Made by a program: the position numbers and the translations under genes
The notes under the pieces: model-generated
What the model saw: only the letters and a program-made list of their open reading frames with translations
What the model was told of the DNA's origin: nothing
Databases searched by the model: none
Shown here: piece by piece, positions 43,383 through 52,400 of the stretch
Position numbering within the stretch: the stretch's first letter is position 1
Layout: each line of letters starts with the position of its first letter
Assembly (NCBI GenBank): GCA_963772805.1
Contig: CAVYYU010000008.1
Span: forward strand, 558,001 to 622,000
Length of the DNA: 64,000 bases
Source of the DNA: Legionella_A sp963772805
Lineage (GTDB): Bacteria > Pseudomonadota > Gammaproteobacteria > Legionellales > Legionellaceae
Reading direction: 5' to 3'

Positions 43383-44776
43383 TGAACGGGCTTGGGCTTT
43401 GGCCGACGACGAGGTTTTCGCGGTGTTACTGGCGGAATTTGTGCTGCCATAGTCTTTTGTGTTTCTTCATCGGCATCTTGAAAAGTAGTCCACCATTGCG
43501 CAAGTTCCATCGATTCATCACCCGCTAAAGCACGCAAAGCGAGAAGGTCAAATGCAGCGCGAAAACGAGGATGTTGCAACAAACTAAATGCTCGATTTCC
43601 TGACCGTTTGGGGAAGCGATACTGCATAATCCACATTTCTCGCATAACTTGGGTGAACCGTTTAGGGATAGTTACCACTTTATTTTGTTCTGAAATCACT
43701 TGAGACATGGCTTTTTCTATAGCAGGTAATGGATCCATACCTTCTTGTTTGAGACGCTCGACGTTATCGATATGTGGAAACCAAAGAAGTACCGCGTATA
43801 AAAAAGCAGGGGTTACTGGTTTGTCATCGCGTATGCGGGAATCTGTGTTTTCCAAAGCGATGCCGATTAGGGCATTGACTGGGTAGTTGCTGGTGAGTAA
43901 TGCACTTGTTTGTGGGAAAAGATGTGCAAATAAGCCATATTTTACAAGTAAGCGCTGTACTGATTCGGCTTCGCCGCAATGGTAGAGTTTAGTCATCTCA
44001 TCGAAGAGACGAGAGCCGGAAATATGGCAGATAAGCGCACTTAATTCAGACAATGGAGCGGCTGTTTCTGGTGCAAAATTGAAATGCAATTTAGCGCTAA
44101 AACGAATAGCACGCAGCATGCGCACGGGATCTTCCTGGTAACGGGTGACAGGATCTCCAATCATGCGAATTAATTGTTCGTTAACGTCTTTTACACCGCC
44201 CGTGTAATCCACAATTGAGCCATCAATGATATTGTAATAGAGCGAGTTAACTGTGAAATCTCGCCGCCATGCATCTTCTTCTAGCGTTCCATAGGCATTG
44301 TCACGTATCAACATACCTCGTTCATTGGTAAGTTGGTCTTCGTCGACTGTTTCGTGGCCGCGAAACGTTGCTACTTCGATAATTTCACGATGGAATAGTA
44401 TATGCGCCAGCTTGAAACGACGGCCGATGATGCGTGCATTACGAAATAAATTCCTGATTTGATTTGGGGTGGCACTTGTTGCCACGTCAAAGTCTTTAGG
44501 CGCCTTGCTTAATAATAAATCGCGTACGCTGCCGCCGACCAGATAAGCTTCAAAACCAGCACTATTCAGTCGGTTTAGGACTTTGAGTGCATTAGGACTT
44601 ATATCGGTTTTCGATACATTATGCTTATTGCGCGGAGTGATATTACTAGAGTCCACAGTTGATTTGGTGGACTTTGATTTACGCAATAGCTTTTTGATTA
44701 ACTTGATGATTGCTTTCACCCTCAATGGTAAAGTTAGCCTATCATTATAGTCAAGCTGAAACTGAAAGTGAATCAT
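43379..44776 (-). CDS. pcnB: Poly(A) polymerase I
   Basis: 465 residues (E. coli 465). Class II nucleotidyltransferase: 'YLVGGSVRDLLLSKAPKDFD' contains the GG and DxD motifs near residue 80; 'RRDFTVNSLYYNI' and 'EDPVRMLRAIRF' follow; the tail is basic ('PRKPRRRPKPKPVQ'). Adds 3' poly(A) that targets RNA for decay. The N-terminus is uncertain: a GTG at 44719 would remove 19 residues. Overlaps folK by 4 bases. Confidence 0.93.
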   Translation of the reverse strand: MIHFQFQLDYNDRLTLPLRVKAIIKLIKKLLRKSKSTKSTVDSSNITPRNKHNVSKTDISPNALKVLNRLNSAGFEAYLVGGSVRDLLLSKAPKDFDVATSATPNQIRNLFRNARIIGRRFKLAHILFHREIIEVATFRGHETVDEDQLTNERGMLIRDNAYGTLEEDAWRRDFTVNSLYYNIIDGSIVDYTGGVKDVNEQLIRMIGDPVTRYQEDPVRMLRAIRFSAKLHFNFAPETAAPLSELSALICHISGSRLFDEMTKLYHCGEAESVQRLLVKYGLFAHLFPQTSALLTSNYPVNALIGIALENTDSRIRDDKPVTPAFLYAVLLWFPHIDNVERLKQEGMDPLPAIEKAMSQVISEQNKVVTIPKRFTQVMREMWIMQYRFPKRSGNRAFSLLQHPRFRAAFDLLALRALAGDESMELAQWWTTFQDADEETQKTMAAQIPPVTPRKPRRRPKPKPVQ

Positions 44777-44907
44777 AACGGCTCAACTGAGGATTTTTCT
44801 TTTCCATCCTACCTACATGCTTGAACCTTTAATGTAATTATGTAAACAATAATGGTGGCTAATAAATAGTTTAGCATCCATTTCATAAACCATAAGAAAG
44901 AGATTAA

Positions 44908-45624
44908 ATGGAATTTTTAGATATTGTGCTGAGCCTGTTTGCACTAATCATTTTGGAAATTGTCTTAGGCGTTGATAACTTGGTGTTTTTGGCCATCATG
45001 ACCGAGAGGCTTCCGATAGGGCAGCGAAGAAAAGCTCGTCGATGGGGTTTAATGTTTGCATGGGTTACTCGCTTAATGTTGCTTGCATCAGCAGTATGGT
45101 TGGTTAAAATGAGCCAACCATTGATAACCATAGGTGGTTTTGGTCTTTCCATTCGTGATTTGTTTTTATTTGGTGGTGGTGCATTTTTAATTGCCAAGGC
45201 AACACAGGAAATACATTTCGAAGTGGAGGAAGGTGAAGCTGAGTTGAGGGCATCGCGTTCATCCGTTGCAACACTCCATGGAGTAGTCCTTCAGGTGGGC
45301 CTCATGGACATTATATTTTCCCTGGACAGTGTTTTAACTGCAATCGGTTTAACAACCCGCCTATGGGTCATGGCGCTGGCTATAACTTGCTCAATATTGG
45401 TCATGATTTATGCGAGTGAATCGGTCAGTAAATTTATTGAAAAATATCCTACCGTGAAAATGCTAGCACTTAGTTTTTTGATTTTGATTGGGATGGTTTT
45501 AGTCGCAGATAGTTTTTCCTTTCATGTCCCGCGGGGTTATGTATACTTCGCTATGGGATTTTCGCTAAGTGTGGAAGCACTTAATTTATTGAGATCTGCT
45601 CGGCGAAAACGGGAAAAGCATTAA
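44908..45624 (+). CDS. TerC-family integral membrane protein
   Basis: 238 residues with seven predicted helices. The family signature 'LEIVLGVDNLVFLAIMTERL' is near residue 18 and 'GLMDIIFSLDSVLTAIGL' near 135, each carrying the conserved acidic residues thought to bind metal. TerC proteins (YgdQ/Alx-like) are linked to Mn2+ export or metal supply to exported enzymes. The ATG follows AAAGAGA. hemJ lies 12 bases downstream. Confidence 0.9.
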   Translation: MEFLDIVLSLFALIILEIVLGVDNLVFLAIMTERLPIGQRRKARRWGLMFAWVTRLMLLASAVWLVKMSQPLITIGGFGLSIRDLFLFGGGAFLIAKATQEIHFEVEEGEAELRASRSSVATLHGVVLQVGLMDIIFSLDSVLTAIGLTTRLWVMALAITCSILVMIYASESVSKFIEKYPTVKMLALSFLILIGMVLVADSFSFHVPRGYVYFAMGFSLSVEALNLLRSARRKREKH

Positions 45625-45636
45625 TAGGAAAGTTGT

Positions 45637-46059
45637 ATGTTAGTGATAAAAGCTTTACATATTATTGCCATGGTTGCTTGGTTTGCCGCTCTTTTTTATT
45701 TGCCACGATTGTTTGTCTATCATGCCGACACTAACGATCAAATCAGCATTGCGCGTTTTAAAGTGATGGAACGACGGCTTCATTATGGTATCAGCTGGCC
45801 AGCAGCGGTGTTTACCACGGGTTTTGGTTTATGGTTAATCAGTTACAATAGTCATTATTATCTTCATGCTGGATGGATGCATGCCAAACTGACTTTGGTC
45901 ATTTTGCTTTGGGCTTATCATTTGCTTTGTGGCCGATATGTCAAACAATTTGCTCAGGATAAGAATGTGAGGAGTTCTTTTTTTTATAGATTATTCAATG
46001 AGATACCAACAATATTTTTGATTTCTATCGTATTGCTTGTGGTGGTAAAACCTTTTTAA
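45637..46059 (+). CDS. hemJ: Protoporphyrinogen IX oxidase HemJ
   Basis: A 140-residue four-helix membrane protein. 'IKALHIIAMVAWFAALFYLP' with 'RLFVYHA' is the HemJ start, containing the essential histidine; 'RRLHYGISWPAAVFTTGFGL' and 'AGWMHAKLTLVILLWAYHLL' follow. HemJ oxidises protoporphyrinogen IX late in heme synthesis. It is likely co-transcribed with the TerC gene; hemL, an early step of the same pathway, lies 1.9 kb away beyond the transposon. Confidence 0.93.
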   Translation: MLVIKALHIIAMVAWFAALFYLPRLFVYHADTNDQISIARFKVMERRLHYGISWPAAVFTTGFGLWLISYNSHYYLHAGWMHAKLTLVILLWAYHLLCGRYVKQFAQDKNVRSSFFYRLFNEIPTIFLISIVLLVVVKPF

Positions 46060-46093
46060 ATGAAACGCGCCTCATTATTCGATTTGTGAGGCA

Positions 46094-46116
46094 CCATCTC
46101 CCGCAAGGGGAGATGG
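46094..46116 (+). terminator. Stem-loop after hemJ
   Basis: CCATCTCCC, loop GCAA, then GGGAGATGG: a strong 9-bp stem 34 bases after the hemJ stop. No continuous T-run follows. The CTCCC-GCAA-GGGAG core also resembles dispersed palindromes seen in many gammaproteobacteria. Confidence 0.5.
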
Positions 46117-46220
46117 AATGCTCATTTTTACAATTGCCACATGATTAGGGGCTGTTGACATTTGATCTCCCCGTCGCCGACGTACCGCGGTTTATCCGCG
46201 GTATCCAGGAGACCCTCATG

Positions 46221-46514
46221 TCAAGTGCATATTTCTTCGTATAAATCGCGCCATGTTGGATTAAGCTCTTCGATTAAATTGAGTTTCCACTTCCTGCACC
46301 AATTTTTGAAGCGTGTTTCACGTCTGGCAGCTTCTAAATAAGTACTATGAATCTCATAATAGACCAGCATATGTACATTATATTGTGCTGTAAAGCTGCT
46401 GGGGATCACCTTATTTTTATGTTCCCAGATTCGTCTGATAAGATCTGATGTTGCGCCAACATAAAGTGTGCCATTGCGTTTGCTGGCTAAAATATATGCG
46501 TACGATGATCTCAT
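46221..46514 (-). CDS. GIY-YIG nuclease-domain protein carried by transposon
   Basis: 97 residues. 'SYAYILASKRNGTLYVGATS' supplies the GIY and YIG strands and 'DLIRRIWEHKN' the conserved arginine and histidine, followed by 'EAARRETRFKNWCRKWKLNL'. This is the single-domain UPF0213/YhbQ-like class. AAGGAA lies ahead of the ATG. It starts 14 bases inside the left 60-bp repeat. Nuclease activity is likely from the fold, but whether it helps transposition or is a passenger is unknown. Confidence 0.88.
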   Translation of the reverse strand: MRSSYAYILASKRNGTLYVGATSDLIRRIWEHKNKVIPSSFTAQYNVHMLVYYEIHSTYLEAARRETRFKNWCRKWKLNLIEELNPTWRDLYEEICT

Positions 46515-46545
46515 ACCATTTCCTTAGGATGAGTAGACGCCTGCT

Positions 46546-46581
46546 CTTTCGATAGGTGGCGGGGTCCATACTATTACGTCA
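46546..46581 (-). repeat. 36-bp match to the MITE-like element at 20.4 kb
   Basis: Exact inverted copy of 20389-20424, between the transposase and GIY-YIG genes of transposon copy 1. Copy 2 has a shorter, diverged sequence at this place. Confidence 0.75.
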
Positions 46582-46622
46582 GTTGGACTAGATTGAAATT
46601 ATATCAATAAATCATAGATAAC

Positions 46623-47372
46623 TTACGTAGGCAGCCATAGATATGAGCACGCCATGGCGAGCATTGAAGCGTAATTTCGTTTCAGTTTGTCATATCTTGT
46701 TGCAATTGCTCGGACGTGTTTGAGGCGTGCAAAAACATTTTCGACCAGATGCCTATATTTGTACAAACACCAATCCATGTCACCATTCCCTGTTTTTGAA
46801 TTCTTTTTCTTCGGAATAAGGGGTGTCGATCCTTTTTCTCGAATGAGTACTCGAATATCTTCACTGTCATAGCCTTTGTCCGCAATGATATAATCAGACA
46901 AAGGAAGACGTGCAATTAATTCTGGGGCGGCCTTGCTGTCATGCACTTCACCACCCGTAAGATCAAATTCTATTGGAAGGCCAAATGCATCAACAGCCAT
47001 ATGAATTTTCGTTGTATTTCCGCCAACGGATTTTCCAATCGCTTGATTTTCTTTACCAATAGCTCCTGCACTGTGTTGATGAGCCCTAACTATACTTCCA
47101 TCAATAAACTCCCATTCAAGCTCAGGATCATCCACTAAACATTTAAATATTTTGACCAACTTGTCTTTGCATGACCAGCGGTTAAATTTTTGGTATATTG
47201 TATTCCAGTTTCCAAACTCTGCTGGCAGGTCTCGCCAAGGACAGCCTACGCGCATACGATACAGCATGGCTTCAACCATAAGACGAAGCTCGGGCTTGTC
47301 ATAAATCCCTTGTTGTAGCATGATTATCCCTAGCTTCGACCATACCTCGTCACTGAGCATTAGTCTGGCCAT
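46623..47372 (-). CDS. IS5-family (IS427-like) transposase
   Basis: 249 residues in one continuous frame. The DDE residues are D91 ('EFIDGSIVRAHQ'), D165 ('YIIADKGYDSE') and E211 ('YRHLVENVFARLKHVRAIAT'). The N-terminal 'MLYRMRVGCPWRDLPAEFGN' is the usual IS5/IS427 helix-turn-helix region. Many IS427 transposases are split in two frames; this one is not. Its counterpart at 58.5 kb carries a one-base deletion. Confidence 0.92.
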   Translation of the reverse strand: MARLMLSDEVWSKLGIIMLQQGIYDKPELRLMVEAMLYRMRVGCPWRDLPAEFGNWNTIYQKFNRWSCKDKLVKIFKCLVDDPELEWEFIDGSIVRAHQHSAGAIGKENQAIGKSVGGNTTKIHMAVDAFGLPIEFDLTGGEVHDSKAAPELIARLPLSDYIIADKGYDSEDIRVLIREKGSTPLIPKKKNSKTGNGDMDWCLYKYRHLVENVFARLKHVRAIATRYDKLKRNYASMLAMACSYLWLPT

Positions 47373-47583
47373 TTCAAACTCGTTTTATTTTGGTCTGGGA
47401 GCCGTGATTTTACGAGTTTGATCCTATTTATCAATGGGTTGAAATGTGATTGCTCATGATGGTGTGTTATCAAAAACGAATTGTAAGGTAAATTAAAAGC
47501 GCTGTGTTTTATACGGGCATTTTCTGGATACCGCGGATAAACCGCGGTACGTCGGCGACGGGGAGATCAAATGTCAACAGCCC

Positions 47584-47766
47584 CTAATTAACTTCTACCA
47601 TTTCAAAATCTTCTTTAGCGGCACCGCAATCTGGACAAAACCAATTTTCTGGAACATCTTCCCATAGGGTTCCAGCTTCAATGCCATCTTCAGGCCAACC
47701 TTCAGCTTCGTTGTAAATTAAACCACAAATTACACAAATGTATTTTTTATATGCTTGCATAGTCAT
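47584..47766 (-). CDS. Rubredoxin
   Basis: 60 residues. The two iron-binding pairs are 'YICVICGLIY' and 'WFCPDCGAAKEDFE', spaced as in rubredoxins, so one Fe(Cys)4 centre. A small electron carrier; partner reductase not in the window. Its stop codon is TAG, in which the TA is the transposon target and the G is the first base of the transposon. Confidence 0.94.
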   Translation of the reverse strand: MTMQAYKKYICVICGLIYNEAEGWPEDGIEAGTLWEDVPENWFCPDCGAAKEDFEMVEVN

Positions 47767-47913
47767 TACTCAGGATTTAAAACGGGTAATTTATCCACTG
47801 TGCGCCCTGATGTAAAGTATTCAGTCGAATATTCTAAATTCAGGATGCTATGATTTTTGCCACAATAGCCAATTAACTGTAAAATCAGCGCTCAAATTAA
47901 TACAGGATCTATC

Positions 47914-49203
47914 ATGACCAATTCCCATGACTTATTTACACAAGCCCAGGCAATTATACCTGGTGGCGTAAACTCCCCAGTGCGTGCATTCAAAGGAGTT
48001 GGCGGCGAGCCGGTGTTTTTCAAGCAAGGGAGGGGGGCTTACTTGACGGATGTGGATGACAATAAATATATCGATTACATCGGCTCATGGGGGCCTTTGA
48101 TTCTAGGTCACTGTCATCCAAAAGTAATTGCCGCAGTGAGCGAAGTATTACAATCCGGAATGAGCTTTGGTGCACCGACCGAACTCGAAATCAAATTGGC
48201 GCAAAAAATCATAGACTTGATGCCATCTATTGAGAAGGTGCGCATGGTTAATTCGGGCACTGAAGCCACGATGACCGCCGTTCGTCTCGCGCGTGGTTTT
48301 ACGAATAAAAACAAAATTATCAAGTTTAATGGTTGTTACCATGGCCATAGTGATAGTTTATTGGTTAAAGCAGGCTCAGGCGTATTAACATTGGGTATTC
48401 CATCGACCCCAGGAATTCCGGCCAGTATTACCGAGAACACCCTCACCGCGGATTTCAATGATCTCGAACAAACAACCAGACTATTTGAACAATACAACAA
48501 AGATATTGCTGCCGTTATTGTTGAACCTATTGCCGGCAACATGGGGTTTGTGCTGCCAAATGATGGATTTTTGCAGGGTTTACGCAGTTTATGTGATACC
48601 TACAATGCTGTGTTGATATTTGATGAGGTCATGACAGGTTTTCGTGTGGCGTTGGGTGGCGCGCAGGCACATTATCGGGTGACACCTGATCTGACTACCT
48701 TGGGAAAAATAATAGGTGGTGGTATGCCGGTAGGGGCCTTGGGAGGACGAGCAGACATTATGTCGCATCTCGCACCTGAAGGTCCCGTGTACCAGGCTGG
48801 AACTTTATCAGGAAATCCACTGGCTATGGCTGCAGGCTTGGCAACCTTAACTGAAATTGAAAAACCCGGGTTTTATTCTTATCTTGCAAGTCTTTCTGCA
48901 GAATTGGTAGGGGCGCTGGCAGACGTCGCAGAATCATTGCATATACCTTTTTGCAGCGCATCGTTAGGCGGTATGTTTGGATTTTGTTTTAATAATAAAG
49001 CACAGGTTCATAATTATGCGGATGTAGCATCATCAGATGAGCAGTTATTCAAAGATTTCTTTCATGGGATGCTACAAAAAGGAGTATATTTTGCTCCATC
49101 CATGTTTGAGGCAGGCTTTGTTTCAAGTGCGCATCAGCAAGAGGAAATTCGTATAACAAAAAATGCCGCGGTTGAGGTATTGAGTCAGTTGCGTAAACGA
49201 TAA
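47914..49203 (+). CDS. hemL: Glutamate-1-semialdehyde 2,1-aminomutase
   Basis: 429 residues, PLP-dependent, converting glutamate-1-semialdehyde to 5-aminolevulinate in the C5 heme route. PLP lysine K265 in 'TLGKIIGGGMPVGA'; 'RMVNSGTEATMTAVRLARGF' and 'FDEVMTGFRV' are also standard. AGGA precedes the ATG. mnmC follows after two bases. Confidence 0.97.
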   Translation: MTNSHDLFTQAQAIIPGGVNSPVRAFKGVGGEPVFFKQGRGAYLTDVDDNKYIDYIGSWGPLILGHCHPKVIAAVSEVLQSGMSFGAPTELEIKLAQKIIDLMPSIEKVRMVNSGTEATMTAVRLARGFTNKNKIIKFNGCYHGHSDSLLVKAGSGVLTLGIPSTPGIPASITENTLTADFNDLEQTTRLFEQYNKDIAAVIVEPIAGNMGFVLPNDGFLQGLRSLCDTYNAVLIFDEVMTGFRVALGGAQAHYRVTPDLTTLGKIIGGGMPVGALGGRADIMSHLAPEGPVYQAGTLSGNPLAMAAGLATLTEIEKPGFYSYLASLSAELVGALADVAESLHIPFCSASLGGMFGFCFNNKAQVHNYADVASSDEQLFKDFFHGMLQKGVYFAPSMFEAGFVSSAHQQEEIRITKNAAVEVLSQLRKR

Positions 49204-49205
49204 TA

Positions 49206-51146
49206 GTGAGCATTCCCTTTGTACCACTGAAAACAGCTGAAATTAACTGGGACGAAGACCAATTTTATTTTAGCAATAGAGAAAAGTCGCGCAAGTTCAT
49301 TGCAGGCAATGAACTTCTCTCACGTTGGCAAGCACTTCCTGCAAATATACCCTGCCACTTCGTCATTTGCGACACAGGGTTTGGATCGGGACTCAATTTT
49401 TTAGAGACGTGGTCTTTGTGGGAAAAGTGCGCACCAGCATCGGCGCATTTACATTATATTTCTTGCGAACATCAACCCGTTACTCGCGATGATCTATTGT
49501 GCTTTACATCGTTATGGCCAGAACTACAAGAGCAGTCATCAGCTTTGCTCACCAGTTATCCAGTATTAACCCCAGGTTTTCATCATCTGCAGTTTAATGA
49601 TGCCCGTGTGAGTTTAACGTTAATGTTAGGCGAGCCGTTGTCTTGCTATCGAGAGCTTTTGGTCTGCGGTGATATGACGCTTGAGAAAAAATTACGCGAC
49701 TACTATGTTGACGCTTGGTTTTTACCTGATATCGATTCATCAATGTGGAGCAAGGAACTGTTTATGGTCTTGGGGCTTTTATCAAAAAGCACGACCACAT
49801 TAACGGCATACTCCAAGAAGGAAAGCGGAAAGCAATGGTTGCAGGAGGCTGGATTTAGCGTTTCCAGTTTATCTAATCAGGATGTGTTGCATGCTGCATT
49901 TGACGAAGCCTTCGCTTTGAATGGAGTACGTCATACACCTTGGCATGCAAGTCTGCCCCAAATTAAAAAATCAAAACAGGCCATAGTGTTGGGTGCAGGT
50001 TTAGCTGGATGCTATAGCGCTTACGCGTTAGCGAAGCGTGGCTGGTCAGTAACACTCATTGATAAAAATAATAAACCAGGTTGTGGTGCGTCAGGTAATC
50101 GACAAGCGGTTTTATATCCACATTTTTCTGCTTACCGCTCCCCATTGGCCGAGTTTATGTTGAGCGCTTTTCTATTTGCTGCTCGCACATACAGGTACTT
50201 ATTGAATAACGGCTCGTTTGGTGAATTGGTCGGTATTTTACAACTAGATTACCGGCAATCAGAGCGTGTCGATCTGGAGCGACTGGCATTGTGGTTCAAT
50301 AACTATCCCCAATTAGCACGATTGGTTGATAGACAACATGCCTCAGCGTTGGCAGGTGTTTTTCTGCAAACAGGTGGATTATTTGTACCGCAGTCGGGCT
50401 GGATTGATGCTCATGCCTTGTGCCAATATCTGATTGAAAATCCGAAGATAAACTGGGTTCCGAATATCAACGTTGAATCACTGGGTTATGAGGCGAACCA
50501 ATGGCATTTAGACAATTATCATGCCGAGGTTTTAATTATTGCTAATGCCTATAATGCTAGCCAATTCGAACAAACAAACCACTTGCCATTGAAAACAGTT
50601 CGCGGTCAAATGACAATCATTGCCAGTAATGAACAAAGTTCCCCGTTACGAATCCCAATATGCGCCGATGCGCATATTCTGCCTGAACGTGAAGGCACAC
50701 ATACGATTGGTGCAACCTATCACCCTGGGGTAGTTGATACCCATTGTTATGCTGACGATGATGCCTGCAACTTGACTAAATTAACTCAACTCTCGATGGA
50801 GCCGATTTGGAGTAACGATGTCGTTGACCATTGGGCTGGCGTGCGTGCTGCCACACCCGATTATTTACCTTTGGTGGGAGCTGTCGCTGATGCGGCGCTT
50901 TTTAAACAACAATATGCAGGATTAGCCACTGATTCCAGGCGTTGGATTTCATCACCTGGAGCTTACCATCCGGGGCTCTATATTTGCGCCGGGTTTGGGT
51001 CGCGTGGTTTGACCAGCATTCCATTAAGCGCGGAATGGCTAGCCGGCACCATCAATAATGAACCAGGAATCCTGCCTCGCCAGTTGGTTCAAGCCATATC
51101 GCCTGCACGATTTTTGCGTAAGGACATCACTCGAAATAAAAAATAA
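49206..51146 (+). CDS. mnmC: Bifunctional tRNA wobble-uridine enzyme MnmC
   Basis: 646 residues (E. coli 668) with a GTG start two bases after hemL. The N-terminal ~240 residues are the SAM methyltransferase ('CDTGFGSGLNFLETW', 'FDEAFALNGVRHTPWHA'). The C-terminal FAD oxidoreductase begins 'AIVLGAGLAGCYSAYALAKR' and ends with 'GFGSRGLTSIPLSAEWLAG'. It converts cmnm5s2U34 to mnm5s2U34 in tRNAs. Pairing with hemL is not functionally obvious. Confidence 0.95.
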   Translation: MSIPFVPLKTAEINWDEDQFYFSNREKSRKFIAGNELLSRWQALPANIPCHFVICDTGFGSGLNFLETWSLWEKCAPASAHLHYISCEHQPVTRDDLLCFTSLWPELQEQSSALLTSYPVLTPGFHHLQFNDARVSLTLMLGEPLSCYRELLVCGDMTLEKKLRDYYVDAWFLPDIDSSMWSKELFMVLGLLSKSTTTLTAYSKKESGKQWLQEAGFSVSSLSNQDVLHAAFDEAFALNGVRHTPWHASLPQIKKSKQAIVLGAGLAGCYSAYALAKRGWSVTLIDKNNKPGCGASGNRQAVLYPHFSAYRSPLAEFMLSAFLFAARTYRYLLNNGSFGELVGILQLDYRQSERVDLERLALWFNNYPQLARLVDRQHASALAGVFLQTGGLFVPQSGWIDAHALCQYLIENPKINWVPNINVESLGYEANQWHLDNYHAEVLIIANAYNASQFEQTNHLPLKTVRGQMTIIASNEQSSPLRIPICADAHILPEREGTHTIGATYHPGVVDTHCYADDDACNLTKLTQLSMEPIWSNDVVDHWAGVRAATPDYLPLVGAVADAALFKQQYAGLATDSRRWISSPGAYHPGLYICAGFGSRGLTSIPLSAEWLAGTINNEPGILPRQLVQAISPARFLRKDITRNKK

Positions 51147-51239
51147 ACCGGTCATGATCCTAATCACCCTGCCTATAAATGTTTTTATCCCTGATTTTAT
51201 AGATAATTTGAGAATAGGCTCATTTTTGAATGTTGCGTT

Positions 51240-52400
51240 TTATTTTTTAGTCGGCCTAGGGTTAAACCCTGCATTGGTTAACTCTTCAGCCTGCAATTTT
51301 GCGGCATACTCTTCATCACTTAAGGGCTGTGCTTCTTTTTCTTTTTTTAGAGCGGCATCAGCTTGGGAAAATATGCTGTGTCTGTTTCTAATAAGGCTGT
51401 CTATTTCTTGTTTATAGGCAACTGAAGGATTTTGTTGTGCGCTAATGGTTGTGGTAAATATCCTTTTTTCTTGTGGTGTTAATTCACGTTCAACCGTCGT
51501 TCCCACAAGTTTGCGCGCGATATCAGGAGGAAATTCTGTGCTTAGGCGACTTGCATGGCGCAATGAGTCGTCTTTGTTGCCTTGTTTTTCCATCGCGGCC
51601 ATAAGATCTTGGTTGTAATCTTCGTTTTTGGCGCCAAATTCTTTCATTTTTTTGTGACTATGGGCGCAGGTAAAGTCTCCACAAGCGTAGTTGTCTTTTT
51701 GTGGATAAGTAGGGCCCGTTGTCGTGATCGTTATATTCTTTTCATTAATCTTATACGGTTTCAATAACTCGAGGGCAAACTGTTTAATTGCGTCTGCACC
51801 AATCGGTCCATAAGGATCAAATAGTTCAAGCTGATACTTCCCTTGATCATCAGTGGGTTTAGTTAAATACACACCACGCCAGTGACCAGGGCCTACTGGA
51901 AAGATAACATGGTTGATTTTTTCATCGCTAAGGGCTGCAGTTATGCCGTCTTGTATTGCTACAGTAGATTGTTCGAAGCGATTTACTGAAGCCAGCACTT
52001 CGATATTCCCATGAGATTTTGGCATTAACAGGGTCATATCATGGTCTTGTAATTCGTCGCGCAGGTTCCGCTGATGAATATTTTTTTGGTCAAAATGGCC
52101 TTGAGCGCTATGCGCACGTTTGTTTTGATCCGTTTCGCGGTCCATTTGTTCTATGATTAAAGAGTAAATTGACTCAACTGCATGTTGGTGAGTGACACCG
52201 GTAAAAGGTTTGCCGACTTGTTCCACAATAAGTTTAATAACAGCAGGGCTTTGCATATTTAAACTTACATCCACACTAGCGGCCAAGGCATTCAAGTCTT
52301 CAAGAAGTAGAAGGCGCTTGTCTTTTTTAGATGAATTATTTGCGCAAATACTACTCAAATCTTCCAAGCTTTGGTTTTTAATCTGCATACTCAATGACAT
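51240..52400 (-). CDS. Ulp1/CE-clan cysteine protease, candidate translocated effector
   Basis: 386 residues, no signal peptide. The middle has the ordered catalytic set of CE-clan (Ulp1/SENP/ElaD-like) proteases: H173-W174 in 'GPGHWRG', D195 in 'LFDPYG', oxyanion Q234 and nucleophile C240 in 'DNYACGDF'. Such bacterial enzymes cleave ubiquitin, SUMO or NEDD8, or acetylate host proteins. Residues 361-373 (SDEEYAAKLQAEE) resemble an MIU/UIM ubiquitin-binding helix, and the C-terminus is glutamate-rich like Dot/Icm signals. A PmrA-type box and TATAAT lie upstream. The effector role is inference; the protease fold is well supported. Confidence 0.8.
   Translation of the reverse strand: MSLSMQIKNQSLEDLSSICANNSSKKDKRLLLLEDLNALAASVDVSLNMQSPAVIKLIVEQVGKPFTGVTHQHAVESIYSLIIEQMDRETDQNKRAHSAQGHFDQKNIHQRNLRDELQDHDMTLLMPKSHGNIEVLASVNRFEQSTVAIQDGITAALSDEKINHVIFPVGPGHWRGVYLTKPTDDQGKYQLELFDPYGPIGADAIKQFALELLKPYKINEKNITITTTGPTYPQKDNYACGDFTCAHSHKKMKEFGAKNEDYNQDLMAAMEKQGNKDDSLRHASRLSTEFPPDIARKLVGTTVERELTPQEKRIFTTTISAQQNPSVAYKQEIDSLIRNRHSIFSQADAALKKEKEAQPLSDEEYAAKLQAEELTNAGFNPRPTKK

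Larger units (their letters stand above)
46148..47584. mobile_element. Transposon copy 1: IS5-type transposase plus GIY-YIG gene, 60-bp perfect inverted repeats
   Basis: 1437 bp. The ends (46148-46207 and 47525-47584) are perfect 60-bp inverted repeats starting GGGGCTGTTGACATTTG and containing a hairpin, TACCGCGG-TTTAT-CCGCGGTA. A TA flanks each side (46146-46147, 47585-47586), consistent with a 2-bp target duplication. Inside are two minus-strand genes, a transposase and a GIY-YIG nuclease, both intact. Removing the element with one TA turns the rubredoxin stop from TAG back to TAA. A second, inverted copy lies at 58323-59741. Confidence 0.9.
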
